Source of the DNA: Clostridia bacterium
GTDB taxonomy: Bacteria; Bacillota; Clostridia; Christensenellales; Aristaeellaceae
Direction of reading: 5' to 3'
NCBI GenBank assembly: GCA_017397765.1
Contig: JAFQIB010000017.1
Span: 1 to 59,622, forward strand
Length of the DNA stretch: 59,622 nt
In this document: positions 17,944 to 28,320 of the stretch, in pieces
How positions within the stretch are numbered: position 1 is the first letter of the stretch
Layout: the number at the start of each line of letters is the position of its first letter
Program-made: the position numbers and the translations under genes
The notes under the pieces: generated by a model
Database searches by the model: none
What the model was told of the DNA's origin: nothing
What the model saw: the letters and a program-made list of their open reading frames with translations, nothing else

Positions 17944-17974
17944 GAGGAGGCCCCAGTGCGGGTCTCCTCCCGGT
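17944..17974 (+). terminator. Hairpin downstream of ileS
   Basis: GGAGGAGGCCC pairs with GGTCTCCTCC across a short loop shortly after the ileS stop. The T-tract is weak, so it may end transcription only partly. Confidence 0.5.
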
Positions 17975-18035
17975 TTGCGTTTATCTGACATGTGACTCCC
18001 TTAGCAGGGGAGTCCACCGAAGACCGGAGGTACAT

Positions 18036-19364
18036 ATGAAGATTGCCCTCATTGGTCAAGACATTCCCACCCTGCTGCCCACCTTGCTGACTGACCTCCT
18101 GTTCGTCGGCAAGCAGTCCGCGGAGATTACCCTTGAAGAAAAGAACGCCGCCATGCAGGACGTGCTGCAGCGCTATGGCGAAGCCGTCATCCGCGATGCG
18201 CAGAGCCGCCATCCCGGCTTGATTGCGTCCATCACCGTCACCGGCAGCCGCCGCGAGGTGCTTTCCGGCGCCAACTGCGTCATCTATGCCGGCGACTGCA
18301 TGGCCGCCAGCCGCTTCAAGATGGACCGCGAGGCCCTCTCCGGCGTGGAGGAGGACGACCCCGGCCTGACCGAGCAGGCCCGCGTCAACGGCGGCATCGG
18401 CGGATTGCTGCATACCCTGCGCCAGGGCGAAATGGTGCTTGACCTGTGCGAGGCCATGCAGGATCATTGCCCCGATGCGCTGGTAGTGAACCTGGGCCAG
18501 CCCGTTGCCCGTACAACGCTCATGTTTGAAAATGCGGGCTTCCGCTGCTACGGTCTGGGCCGTACGCCCCTGCGCGGCGCAAACGGCCTGGACAGCCTGG
18601 TGAAGAAGCTCTCCTGCAAGCTGGAGGACGTGAAGGCCACCATTGCAGGTCTCCCGGGCTTCAGCTTCCTGCTGGCGCTGGAGGATGTGAAGGCGGAGGA
18701 CGATCTGCTGCCCCTCCTGCAGGATATGGCGGAGGAAGAGCAGCTGGGCCGGTTGACCAAGCGCTGGTACGACTGGTACAGCGCCATCGCCATCGGCGAT
18801 GTAACCGACCATGCCGAATGGCTGCCTGCCCAGGATGACTTCATCCCCGAAGCAGAGCCGGAATTCGGCGAAGGCGTCGAGCGCCGCAAGGAGCGCATCC
18901 TGTGGATGAATGCCGTGGGCATGAAGGGCGCGCAGGAAAAGGAGGGCCAGATGGCCCAGCTCCTGCTGCTCTCCAAAGCCCCGCCCATCCGCCCCATGCA
19001 GCTGGCCCTGGCCCTGCTGCGCGGCGACGATTGCGACATTCCCGCCGTCACCCGGCTGAATAACGGGGAGTTGCCACAGCTTGCGAAATCTGCTATGATA
19101 GAAGCAGATCTGACCCAGCGCAGCGGCAAGATCATCCCCCACGGCACGCTGCTGCCCCTGCCGCTGACAGAGATCTGCGGTGAAATCGACGAAACCAATC
19201 ACCTCGCAGCAAAAGCCGCTGCCGGCAACTGGTCTGCACTGCGCGAATGCGTGGAGATCGACCCCGCCCTGGCCGGCCTCGACCGCCTGTATATCCAGGC
19301 TGTGGTCGAGAAGATGATCGAGATGCACTCTGACGTTATCAGCCGCCTGACGGAAGAAGAGTGA
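18036..19364 (+). CDS. Divergent GH4 (LplD/alpha-galactosidase-like) protein
   Basis: The start is ATG at 18036 after ACCGGAGG. The 442-residue protein follows the NAD-dependent glycoside hydrolase family 4 outline: MKIALIGQDIPTLLPTLL at the N-terminus, then CVIYAGDCMAASRFKMDRE, EQARVNGGIGGLLHTLR and CPDALVVNLGQP. The glycine-rich NAD motif, the asparagine of the usual TNP motif (here NLGQP) and the metal-binding cysteine after it (here YGLGR) are all altered. It is therefore probably not a standard GH4 enzyme and may bind sugar without hydrolysing it. It stands alone between ileS and a repeat-rich spacer. Confidence 0.55.
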   Translation: MKIALIGQDIPTLLPTLLTDLLFVGKQSAEITLEEKNAAMQDVLQRYGEAVIRDAQSRHPGLIASITVTGSRREVLSGANCVIYAGDCMAASRFKMDREALSGVEEDDPGLTEQARVNGGIGGLLHTLRQGEMVLDLCEAMQDHCPDALVVNLGQPVARTTLMFENAGFRCYGLGRTPLRGANGLDSLVKKLSCKLEDVKATIAGLPGFSFLLALEDVKAEDDLLPLLQDMAEEEQLGRLTKRWYDWYSAIAIGDVTDHAEWLPAQDDFIPEAEPEFGEGVERRKERILWMNAVGMKGAQEKEGQMAQLLLLSKAPPIRPMQLALALLRGDDCDIPAVTRLNNGELPQLAKSAMIEADLTQRSGKIIPHGTLLPLPLTEICGEIDETNHLAAKAAAGNWSALRECVEIDPALAGLDRLYIQAVVEKMIEMHSDVISRLTEEE

Positions 19365-19841
19365 AATGAATTCGGAATTCGAAATTCGGAATTCGGAATT
19401 TATCATGTGTGCAGGGAGCGGCCCTTGGCCCGACACTATCCCGTACCCATCCGCAGGATGGGGCGGTCTCTCACAATTGCGGAGAAGCAGACGAGCCGGC
19501 GCGAAAGAATTAATTCGGAATTCGGAATTGAGATGGTGAGCCTGGCGGCTGCGATGGCTGCAGTATATCCCGTCGGCCTCCGCAGGAGGTCGCCGCCTCT
19601 CACTACACCAAAAGAGCAGACGACTCTGCGCGACGCGAGGACTCTGTGAACGCCGCGCGAGCGGGAACACAGCCAACCTCCGCGTTCACAGATCCGAGCC
19701 AAAGCTCACGGAGCAACGCGCTCAGTAGAAAAAGCGCCGCACGATCGTGCAAGCCGGTAGCCCGCGCCATGAGGGCGCGGGATGCCAACCCCACCACCAC
19801 GCGTATAAACACGCGCGCTCAACCTCAAAAGAACCACTCAA
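19365..19841. repeat. Repeat-rich spacer with AATTCGG arrays
   Basis: No convincing gene is seen. Short arrays of AATTCGG-type units lie at 19371-19400 and 19507-19530. Degenerate hairpins follow, including CCCGCGCC with GGCGCGGG around a CTCATG loop near 19768. That hairpin and the following sequence belong to the same multi-hairpin family as 27972-28180 and the region after tgt. Confidence 0.6.
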
Positions 19842-19920
19842 CCAAGATCGCGAAACGGGTTTCGAAAGGGTCGAAGACCCTTCGCGGGTGCAGGGCAGAG
19901 CCCGCCCGCCGGAGGCCCCT
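19842..19920 (-). repeat. Multi-hairpin repeat, copy 1
   Basis: Read on the minus strand, GGGGCCTCCGGCGGGC begins just 17 nt from the methyltransferase start codon. Hairpin 1 (GGGCGGGCTCTGCCC) and hairpin 2 (AAGGGTcttcgACCCTT) follow, and the core ends in CGCGATCTTGG. The copy at 27972-28051 has the same order and ends. Both copies abut a gene start, with the gene read away from the GGGGCC end. Confidence 0.7.
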
Positions 19921-19937
19921 CGTAAAGGAGCACAACC

Positions 19938-20793
19938 ATGTTCTTAGCCAACACCTGGGATGATTACGAAGTCCTCGACACCGGCGACGGAGAGAAGCTG
20001 GAGCGCTGGGGCAATGTGATTCTGCGCCGGCCCGATCCGCAGACGATCTGGCCCAAGGCAGATCCGCAGCTGTGGAAGAAGGCGCAGGCCCATTACCACC
20101 GTTCTGAAAAGGGCGGCGGCGAGTGGGAGTTTTTGACGCGCCTGCCGGAACGGTGGACGATCCGCCATCAGGAGCTGAAGTTCTATGTCCGCCCGACCAG
20201 CTTCAAGCATACCGGCCTTTTCCCGGAACAGGCGGCAAACTGGGTGTGGATGCAGGAGCTGATCCGATCCTTCGGGCGCACGGATGTGAAGGTGCTCAAT
20301 CTGTTCGGCTATACCGGCGCGGCGACCATCGCCTGTGCGGCAGCGGGCGCGCACGTCACCCATGTGGACGCCTCCAAGGGCATTGTCCAGTGGGCAAAGG
20401 AGAACCGGGAGCTGTCCGGACTGCCGGAGAACCGCTTCCGCTTCATCGTGGAGGATGCGCTGCGCTTTGTGCAGCGGGAGATCCGCCGGGGCAACAAGTA
20501 CGACGGCATCCTGATGGACCCGCCCAGCTACGGCCGGGGCCCGTCCGGCGAGGTGTGGAAGCTGGAGAATGAGCTGTTCGGGCTGGTGGAAACCTGCGCG
20601 CAGGTACTCAGCGATCAGCCGCTGTTCTACCTGATCAACTCCTACACGACCGGCTTCCAGGCAAGCGTGCTGAGCAATATGCTGGAAAAGTGCGTGGTCA
20701 GCCGCCACGGCGGGAAGATCGACTCCCAGGAGCTGTGCCTGCCGGTGACTTCGGGCGGCGTGCTGCCCGCCGGCGCCAGCGGAAGGTGGTACC

Positions 20794-20801
<8 letters not shown>
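19938..20801 (+). CDS. SAM-dependent rRNA methyltransferase-like protein (RlmI-type)
   Basis: The 287-residue protein matches the COG1092/RlmI-type methyltransferase core. It has LNLFGYTGAATIACAAAGAHVTHVDAS (motif I and post-I), FIVEDALRFV, and the catalytic-type MDPPSYGRG. The N-terminal PUA domain of RlmI is missing, and a short beta-rich start takes its place. A role in 23S rRNA cytosine methylation is inferred by similarity. AAAGGAG precedes the start. It overlaps the pseudouridine synthase gene by 8 nt, and the next gene is tgt, so the three form an RNA-modification operon. Confidence 0.82.
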
Positions 20802-22721
<1,920 letters not shown>

Positions 22722-22724
<3 letters not shown>

Positions 22725-22777
22725 GGGGCGCTGCCCCTCAGAACCCCGCCAGAGGGGTATCACCCCTCTGGACTCCC
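22722..22777 (+). repeat. Multi-hairpin repeat, copy 2
   Basis: TGAGGGGCGCTGCCCCTCA forms hairpin 1 and includes the tgt stop codon. GAACCCC follows, then hairpin 2 (CAGAGGGGtatcaCCCCTCTG). Hairpin 3 with a CTCATG loop (CCGCGCC with GGCGCGG) is near 22855-22872. The order matches the copies at 27972 and 19842. Confidence 0.65.
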
Positions 22778-22903
22778 ATCGCGCGATGAGGCGGGGCGGT
22801 TTTTGCCGCGCAGGTTCCGCGAGCGGCTTGGGCGGTGAGCAATGTTGGTTCTCCGCGCCCTCATGGCGCGGGCTGCATGGTTGCATGTTATCGAAACAGA
22901 AAT

Positions 22904-22938
22904 TGCCCGGAGCTGCTGCTGGCTTCGGGCAGTTTTTT
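22904..22938 (+). terminator. Intrinsic terminator of the tgt operon
   Basis: TGCCCGGAGC and GCTTCGGGCA form a 10-bp stem followed by GTTTTTTG. It lies 180 nt past the tgt stop, after the hairpin repeat. Nothing else is recognised between 22940 and 23088. Confidence 0.75.
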
Positions 22939-23088
22939 GATGGCGGACAGGGGGGCTTTGGGCGGGGTTCTCAAAGGCGGATAGTTCCCGCCAGGATAAA
23001 GATGCGCTGCCAGCGTTTTCGGTATGCGCAAAAAAACGATCATTTACAATGCGCGGATAGGATGGAAAAAGGGTACATCAGTATTGGG

Positions 23089-23604
23089 CAAATTGGGAAT
23101 TGGTGGGGGATTGCGCCTATCGCTTGAGGCCTCATCCGTCACGGCTTACGCCGTGCCACCTTCCCCCGAGGGGGAAGGTTTTGAAGCCCCGCGGCCCTGG
23201 TTATTCCCATTCATTCCAGACTACCGTATATTCAAGCCGCATCGGCTGCAGCGAGACCATAAAAGGAACAATGCGGCGATTTTGCAGAGGGGTTCTTCCG
23301 CTTTGGCGGAAATTCAATGAACCCCTCTGCAATCGAGCCGCCCCGAATGCAGCCGCCACTACGCCCACTCAGGAGAACGGAGGGGGTCCGGGGGGAAGCG
23401 ATTTGTAGCTTCCCCCCGGCGGCTTTGCGCGCGCGGGTCGATGACCCTTCGACGCGCGAAAGGGGCTCTCAAGCTGCAGAACAGTCTTGCCGCTGAGGAA
23501 AAGCAATTGTGTAATCATGCGACAGAAAAAAGCCCTCTCAGTCAGCTTACGCTGACAGCTCTCCCGGAGGGAGAGCCTTTTGGTGCACCCAATCCCAGTT
23601 TGTC
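23089..23604 (-). repeat. ~515-bp intergenic repeat element, copy B (inverted)
   Basis: This is the reverse-complement partner of 13008-13520. The most conserved part includes the GGGGGGAAGC and GCAGAGGGGTTC hairpins and the CACGGC-GTAA-GCCGTG hairpin. The loop between the GGGGGGAAGC arms is tacaaatc here and aaaaaca in copy A. It lies between the tgt terminator and the bidirectional terminator at 23631, and interrupts no gene. Confidence 0.85.
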
Positions 23605-23630
23605 GTTGCCATTCCAGCACAGCAATATAA

Positions 23631-23668
23631 GAAACCGCAAGCTGTCAAGGCTTGCGGTTTCGTTATTT
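23631..23668. terminator. Bidirectional terminator between tgt region and esterase
   Basis: Twelve-bp perfect stem (GAAACCGCAAGC with GCTTGCGGTTTC), a 7-nt loop and ATTTTTA on the plus side. It can also end minus-strand transcription from the esterase gene. Confidence 0.75.
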
Positions 23669-23734
23669 TTATGTCAAAAAGTGAGGACTAACGACCGTCT
23701 TTCCAGTCCCCGTTGCCGTTCTCCTCTCCCGGCA

Positions 23735-24646
23735 TCACAGATGCTTCCGCAGGAATGCATCCACAGCGGCCAGCGCTTCCTCGCAGGCAAAGCCGCCGCT
23801 GCCATGGTCTGCGCCCTCCAGCCGGATGAACTCGCAGGTCTTGCCCTGCGCCCGGAGCGTCTCGTACAGATGGACGCTTTGCTGGAAATTCACCGTCATA
23901 TCCCGGCTGCCGTGCATGATGAGGATGGGCGGCGTAGGCTTGTCCGCCCGCAGATAGCGCTGGGGAATGGTCTTTTCAGCCAGCTCCGGATGCTCCTGCA
24001 CCGGCAGATGGCCGATCAGCCAGCCCTCGGGGCAATCCGCGCTGGCATGCTCCTCGGCGCTGGGCTCAAAAGCCATCTCGCTCACCACTGTGGGGCCGTA
24101 CCAGTCTACGATGCATTTCACCGCTGCAGACTGCTCTTCATCCTCCGGATGATTGGGCCAGTCGTCGCCGGTGATGCCCGCCATGAGGACAGTGTGTCCG
24201 CCGGAGGAATCGCCCCAGAGCGCCACCCGCTCCGGATCGAAGCGATACTTCTCCGCCCGTGCCCGCAGGAAGCGGATGGCGGCCTTCGCATCCTCCGCCT
24301 GGGCCGGGAACGGCGCGGTGGTCGAGGGCCGGTATTCCACCAGCGCTACGCAATAGCCCTTCTGGCACATGCGGATCATCTCCGGCAGATGGATGAACAC
24401 GTCCTGCCGGAACCAGGCGCTGCCCTGCACAAAGACGATCAGCGGATTGTCCCGGCGGTCATTGCGAGGCGTGAGATAGTGGATGTGCAGCGTCTCGCCG
24501 TCCCGCTGGGCATAGACGATATTGGGCCGGAAGGCCACGCCGAAGCCGAAGGAATCCTGCCAGCGCACCGAGCGCGCCCCCTCGGGCAGGGTGGGATTCT
24601 CCGGGAAGCTTTCCCGGGTGTAGGGGGGAAGAATCTCGCGGGTCAT
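23735..24646 (-). CDS. Alpha/beta hydrolase, acetyl-esterase-like
   Basis: The start is set at 24646 (MTREILPPYTRES) after GGAGGAAAACCG. The 303-residue product has an alpha/beta hydrolase fold with oxyanion segment VFVQGSAWF, nucleophile serine in LWGDSSGGH, the acid in MHGSRDMTV and the catalytic histidine in GADHGSGGF. It resembles the BD-FAE/acetyl xylan esterase-like group. No signal peptide is present, so it would act in the cytoplasm. It overlaps the preceding hypothetical gene by 4 nt (ATGA). The substrate is unknown. Confidence 0.82.
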   Translation of the reverse strand: MTREILPPYTRESFPENPTLPEGARSVRWQDSFGFGVAFRPNIVYAQRDGETLHIHYLTPRNDRRDNPLIVFVQGSAWFRQDVFIHLPEMIRMCQKGYCVALVEYRPSTTAPFPAQAEDAKAAIRFLRARAEKYRFDPERVALWGDSSGGHTVLMAGITGDDWPNHPEDEEQSAAVKCIVDWYGPTVVSEMAFEPSAEEHASADCPEGWLIGHLPVQEHPELAEKTIPQRYLRADKPTPPILIMHGSRDMTVNFQQSVHLYETLRAQGKTCEFIRLEGADHGSGGFACEEALAAVDAFLRKHL

Positions 24647-25155
24647 CGGTTTTCCTCCTGTTCTCGCCGCCAGCGCCATTCTTTGCGCATGGTGACATAG
24701 CCGTCCGTATGGATATTGTCTGCCGAAAGCACCTTGGGCTTGCTGGCTTCATAGAAGGCTTCCGCTTCATCACAGAAGTGCAGCACCTGTGCGCGGTATT
24801 CCGCCAGCGGTACCGACACCTCCGGACCATCCCTCAGCTGGAGGATCACATCCTCCCCGTCATGATTGACGAACCAGTCGATACCCACAGGCGCGCCGTC
24901 AATGGCTACCTGTGGCGGATCATAAGAATACGTGAACATGGAATGTCCCGTTCCTGCCAGCGCCTGCGCATGGGGATCAAGCCCTCTATCCTCCGTCAGC
25001 GTGCGCAGCAGGTTGATCGCCGATGCGCTCAGGCACACCTCGTCCTGCAGCACATCCTCGCCGATGCGCACCCGCACCTCGCCGTGCAGGCACAGGTCGG
25101 TTTCCTCCGGCTGACCGGGCAGCCAGTATTTATCCAGGATATCCAGCTTGAACAC
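24643..25155 (-). CDS. Conserved-looking hypothetical protein
   Basis: I do not recognise this 170-residue protein. It is acidic, soluble and without signal peptide. Visible features are EVRVRIGEDVLQDEVCLSAS, an aromatic-rich centre (GHSMFTYSYDPPQ, GIDWFVNHDGEDV) and a charged C-terminus (RKEWRWRREQEENR). It sits tightly between the nucleoside kinase gene (2-nt gap) and the esterase gene (4-nt overlap), so the three are surely one transcript. Confidence 0.6.
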   Translation of the reverse strand: MFKLDILDKYWLPGQPEETDLCLHGEVRVRIGEDVLQDEVCLSASAINLLRTLTEDRGLDPHAQALAGTGHSMFTYSYDPPQVAIDGAPVGIDWFVNHDGEDVILQLRDGPEVSVPLAEYRAQVLHFCDEAEAFYEASKPKVLSADNIHTDGYVTMRKEWRWRREQEENR

Positions 25156-25157
25156 GC

Positions 25158-26810
25158 TTACCCTTCCTTTTCAATCGTGCAACCACCCACAAATTCCCTT
25201 AGCAGGCTCAGCGGCGGCACCTCATCCAGCAACGCCTCGGAAATGTCCGGGAAATAGTTGAGCATCTTCACCAGCCGCCGGGCGGTAAGGTAGTGGGGAT
25301 TCTCCGGCGGGATGGCCTTCAGCAGGCTGTAGGCATAATGCCCCAGCACCGGCAGCTCATAATGCAGCGCGGTGTTGATCATGCTGTCCGCCCGCTCCTG
25401 ATGGGGGAAGATCCAGGTTTCCTCGCCCCTGCGGACGCTGGGCCACATGGCCAGGGTTTCCTCCGGCGGCGTGGAGCGGAACTGGTTGTCCCTGACGATG
25501 CGCCGCAGCAGCCGCACGTCGGTGGTGCGGATGCGGTTGTGATCGTCCAGGTTGATGCAGGTCAGCGCGCTGACGAAAATACGGTGGATGACGCTGTCGT
25601 CAATGCCCTTCGACAGCTCGGGATTCAGCCCATGGATGCCCTCCACCAGCACCGGCTGCCCGGGCTGCAGCTTCAGCGGCACACCCTGCGCCATCCGGCA
25701 GCCCGTATGGAAGGAGTAGCGAGGGATCTCCACCGTTTCCCCAGCCAGCAGGCGCTGCATGTGCGCCCGGAACAGCGGCACGTCAATGGTGTGCAGCGCC
25801 TCCAGGTCCACGCTGCCGTCCGGCTCCACCGGCAATTCGTGCCGATCCCGGTAGTAATCGTCCAGGGAGATCATCACCGGCTCCAGCCCCAGCACCCGCA
25901 GGTGTACCGCCAGGCGGCCCGTTGTGGTGGTCTTGCCGGAGGAGGAGGGGCCGGCAATCAGGATGATGCGGCTCCCCCGCCGCACGATGGTTTCGGCGAT
26001 GTCTGCAATGGCCTTGTCGTGCAGGGCCTCATTGACCCGGATGAAGGCGCGCAGCCTCTTCTGCTCCAGCAGCCGGTGGATGTCCGGGGCATTCTGCACG
26101 CCCAGAATGGCACACCACTTCGCACTCTGGTCAAACACCTGCAGATGCTTGGGCCGGTCGATATAGCGGGCATGCTGCGTGGGATTCTCCGGATCGGCGG
26201 TGAGGATCGCCAGCCCCCGGCCCGGCAGATGCTGCACGCCGAACACCTGCACATAGCCGGTGGACGGCACCATCGCGCCATAGAAATAGTCCCACATGCC
26301 GCCGCACTCATACAGATTGATGAAGGGCACCGGGCGACGCTTCAGCAGCTCCACCTTGTCCGGCTGACCGTCCTCCTCGAAGTAGGCGATCGCGTCGTCC
26401 AGCGACCATTCCCGCTTGTCAAAGGGCAGATTGGCTGCTGTGATGCGCTGCATTTCCGTGCGAAGGGCGTCCGCATCGGCCTCGGTCAGCTCCCTCCCCG
26501 GCGTATGCAGGAACACGCCGCCGCCCACGCTGTATTCAATGCGTACCTGCTGCCCGGGCATCAGCCGCCGGAAGGCCAGCAGCGCTACAAAGCGCAGTGA
26601 CCGCTCATAAATGCGGCGGCCCTCCTCGTCCTGCAGCGTCAGCGGGCGGATTTCCCCCTCCCGGGTGATCACGTCTGTCAGCTCCAGCACGCGTCCGCCC
26701 TGCTGAACCGCCAGTACGCCCTTCGTATCCACAAGGAGGCCCAGAAGGCACAGTATGACACTTGCGCCAGCCTCAGCCTTCACCGAGCGATTTCCACATT
26801 TTATAATCAT
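25158..26810 (-). CDS. Uridine-kinase-like nucleoside kinase fused to a synthetase-type N-terminal domain
   Basis: The ATG at 26810 follows AGGAGG, so I prefer it over the upstream TTG. The 550-residue protein has a TGS-like start, then a threonyl/alanyl-tRNA synthetase additional-domain-like region (about 60-270). A P-loop kinase of the PRK/uridine kinase family follows: Walker A GPSSSGKTTT near residue 290, then SLDDYYRDR and VEGIHGLNPEL. This fused arrangement is a known clostridial family of putative nucleoside kinases. It may phosphorylate a nucleoside, but the substrate is unproven. It heads the three-gene operon. Confidence 0.85.
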   Translation of the reverse strand: MIIKCGNRSVKAEAGASVILCLLGLLVDTKGVLAVQQGGRVLELTDVITREGEIRPLTLQDEEGRRIYERSLRFVALLAFRRLMPGQQVRIEYSVGGGVFLHTPGRELTEADADALRTEMQRITAANLPFDKREWSLDDAIAYFEEDGQPDKVELLKRRPVPFINLYECGGMWDYFYGAMVPSTGYVQVFGVQHLPGRGLAILTADPENPTQHARYIDRPKHLQVFDQSAKWCAILGVQNAPDIHRLLEQKRLRAFIRVNEALHDKAIADIAETIVRRGSRIILIAGPSSSGKTTTTGRLAVHLRVLGLEPVMISLDDYYRDRHELPVEPDGSVDLEALHTIDVPLFRAHMQRLLAGETVEIPRYSFHTGCRMAQGVPLKLQPGQPVLVEGIHGLNPELSKGIDDSVIHRIFVSALTCINLDDHNRIRTTDVRLLRRIVRDNQFRSTPPEETLAMWPSVRRGEETWIFPHQERADSMINTALHYELPVLGHYAYSLLKAIPPENPHYLTARRLVKMLNYFPDISEALLDEVPPLSLLREFVGGCTIEKEG

Positions 26811-26851
26811 ATGCAACCTCCTGTTCAACCATTCAATAACTCATTAACGCT

Positions 26852-26880
26852 ATTGTATCATAATCCAGCGCTTTTGTCAT
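26852..26880 (-). promoter_or_regulatory. Promoter of the nucleoside kinase operon
   Basis: On the minus strand, ATGACA (26880-26875), a 17-bp spacer and TACAAT (26857-26852), about 40 bp ahead of the start codon. Confidence 0.65.
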
Positions 26881-26896
26881 CATGCCATCTGCATGC

Positions 26897-26940
26897 AAAA
26901 AGGCCGTCCGTCCCGCTGCTTATGGGACGGACGGCCTTTT
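26897..26940. terminator. Strong bidirectional terminator after the exonuclease gene
   Basis: AAAAGGCCGTCCGTCCC and its exact complement form a 17-bp stem around a short loop, with T and A runs at both ends. Confidence 0.85.
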
Positions 26941-26954
26941 CACTCATGCACCTT

Positions 26955-27953
26955 TTAGTCTTCAAAGGGCATGCTGCTGCGCTCCACCAGCTGGAGCTCC
27001 TTGTCCAGATCGCGGGGATGGCCATGCTCCTGCTCATACGCCGCGTCGCGCTCACGCATCTGGATGCGCTTGGTGTTGACATAGGCCCGGTTGCTGGGAG
27101 CCGCCTTGGCCAGGGTCATGCTCATGGTCAGCCCGCCGCCCTGCTGGGGACGCAGCCGCACCCGGATGAGCAGCAGCCCGTGGTGATTGCACTTGGCCAG
27201 GCCGATGTACTTGTCCGCCGTCTGGCGAACATAGCCGCCTTCGTCCAGCGTCACCTTCTTGCCGCAGACCGGGCAGCGCAGCACATGGGCAAATTCGCTG
27301 TCAAAGGCCTCCTGCACGGTATCAAACCGCTGCCCCTCCTGCCGCTGCCGCTTGTCGGAGTGGATCAGCAGCCTGGGCTGCTGGGGATACTTGAGCACGT
27401 CCGCCGGATTGGGCAGCTTGGCAAACACCAGCGCCGTGTAGTACGCATCGTGCAGGGCGTTGTGGAAGTAGCGGCTCTCGTCCGGCTGGATCTCCAGCAT
27501 CTCCATGGCCGCCTTCAGACCCTTGCGCTCCTTGCTCTTGTACACATCCGAGAACAGCCGCTGGATATCGCACAGCGGCGGCAGCTTCACCTGGCAGCCG
27601 AAGAAGTCCATGTTCTGCTTCAGCACGCTCACGTCGTCGCAGCCCCAGGTGAGCAGGGTGTAGTCCTCCCCGCACCAGGCTGCGAACTGATCCATCGCCT
27701 CCAGGAACTGGGGGGCGTCCGCCAGCTCCTCCGCGCCCAGCTGGGTCATCTTGCGGATGCGCGGATGGATCTTCACATAATGCGTCGGCCGGATCGGGAT
27801 GGAGATGGAATCCACCACCTCAAAATTCTCCCCGACCTTCACCGCGCCGATCTGTATCATCTCAAAGATCAACCTGTCCCCGACCTCGCGGTACACATGC
27901 GAGTCAAAGGACATCGGCTGGTTCCATTCCAGGTCCACCACTATGTAATGCAA
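26955..27953 (-). CDS. DnaQ-like 3'-5' exonuclease with zinc-ribbon tail
   Basis: I choose the TTG at 27953 (LHYIVVDLEWNQ), with GGAG 8 nt upstream. The first exonuclease motif begins only residues later, so longer starts run through repeat DNA. The 332-residue product has Exo I DLEWN (DxE), Exo II near LLTWGCDDVSVL and Exo III HNALHDAYYTALV, the DEDDh pattern. The C-terminal third carries a zinc-ribbon-like CPVCGKKV and a second cysteine/histidine cluster (AKCNHHG). It resembles KapD-type nucleases. The true substrate, RNA or DNA, is not clear. Confidence 0.82.
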   Translation of the reverse strand: MHYIVVDLEWNQPMSFDSHVYREVGDRLIFEMIQIGAVKVGENFEVVDSISIPIRPTHYVKIHPRIRKMTQLGAEELADAPQFLEAMDQFAAWCGEDYTLLTWGCDDVSVLKQNMDFFGCQVKLPPLCDIQRLFSDVYKSKERKGLKAAMEMLEIQPDESRYFHNALHDAYYTALVFAKLPNPADVLKYPQQPRLLIHSDKRQRQEGQRFDTVQEAFDSEFAHVLRCPVCGKKVTLDEGGYVRQTADKYIGLAKCNHHGLLLIRVRLRPQQGGGLTMSMTLAKAAPSNRAYVNTKRIQMRERDAAYEQEHGHPRDLDKELQLVERSSMPFED

Positions 27954-27971
27954 ATTGACAATCTCCTTCAC

Positions 27972-28180
27972 GGGGCCTCCGGCGGGCAGGGCGCTGCCCT
28001 GCACCCGCTCAGGGGCGATCCGCCCCTGAGAACCCCTTTTCGCGATCTTGGTTGTGTTGTTTCCTTGGCGCTGTGCGCGCGTGCAGCTCACGGCGCATGT
28101 AACGTTGTGCGTCCGGCCGCTCATCGGCCGGGCTGCATGCTCGCGCGAAGATGCAGCATTTTTCTGCTGCGTGCGCTTTG
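27972..28180 (+). repeat. Multi-hairpin repeat, copy 3 with extended tail
   Basis: GGGGCCTCCGGCGGGC starts the element 19 nt from the exonuclease start codon. Hairpin 1 is GGCAGGGCGCTGCCCTGC, hairpin 2 CTCAGGGGCGgatcCGCCCCTGAG, and CGCGATCTTGGTTG ends the core at 28051-28055. The tail keeps hairpin 3 (CCGGCCG-CTCAT-CGGCCGG near 28112) and GCTTTGGCTCGG, both matching copy 1. Stem sequences differ from the other copies but pairing is intact. Confidence 0.7.
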
Positions 28181-28320
28181 GCTCGGCTCCCCTGCGGAGG
28201 GGTACGGGAGTTACTGCGGCCCAAAGGGGCTCCCTTCGGGAGCGCTGTCACAGGCTGGGGGCTGAGCGTCCCCCACACACGCTCAATTCCTAATTCATAA
28301 TTCCTAATTCATCATTTGCG
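28181..28320. other. Spacer with AATTCCTAATTC array
   Basis: No gene is seen. A hairpin CTCCCTTCGGGAG is followed at 28285-28316 by an array of AATTCCTAATTCAT units. Similar arrays lie at 31708-31749 and 33211-33246. Confidence 0.6.

Noticed and set aside
14779-17991. A 1070-codon open frame antisense to ileS
   Set aside because: It mirrors ileS codon by codon on the other strand, has no family features and shows the repetitive composition of a GC-rich antisense shadow.
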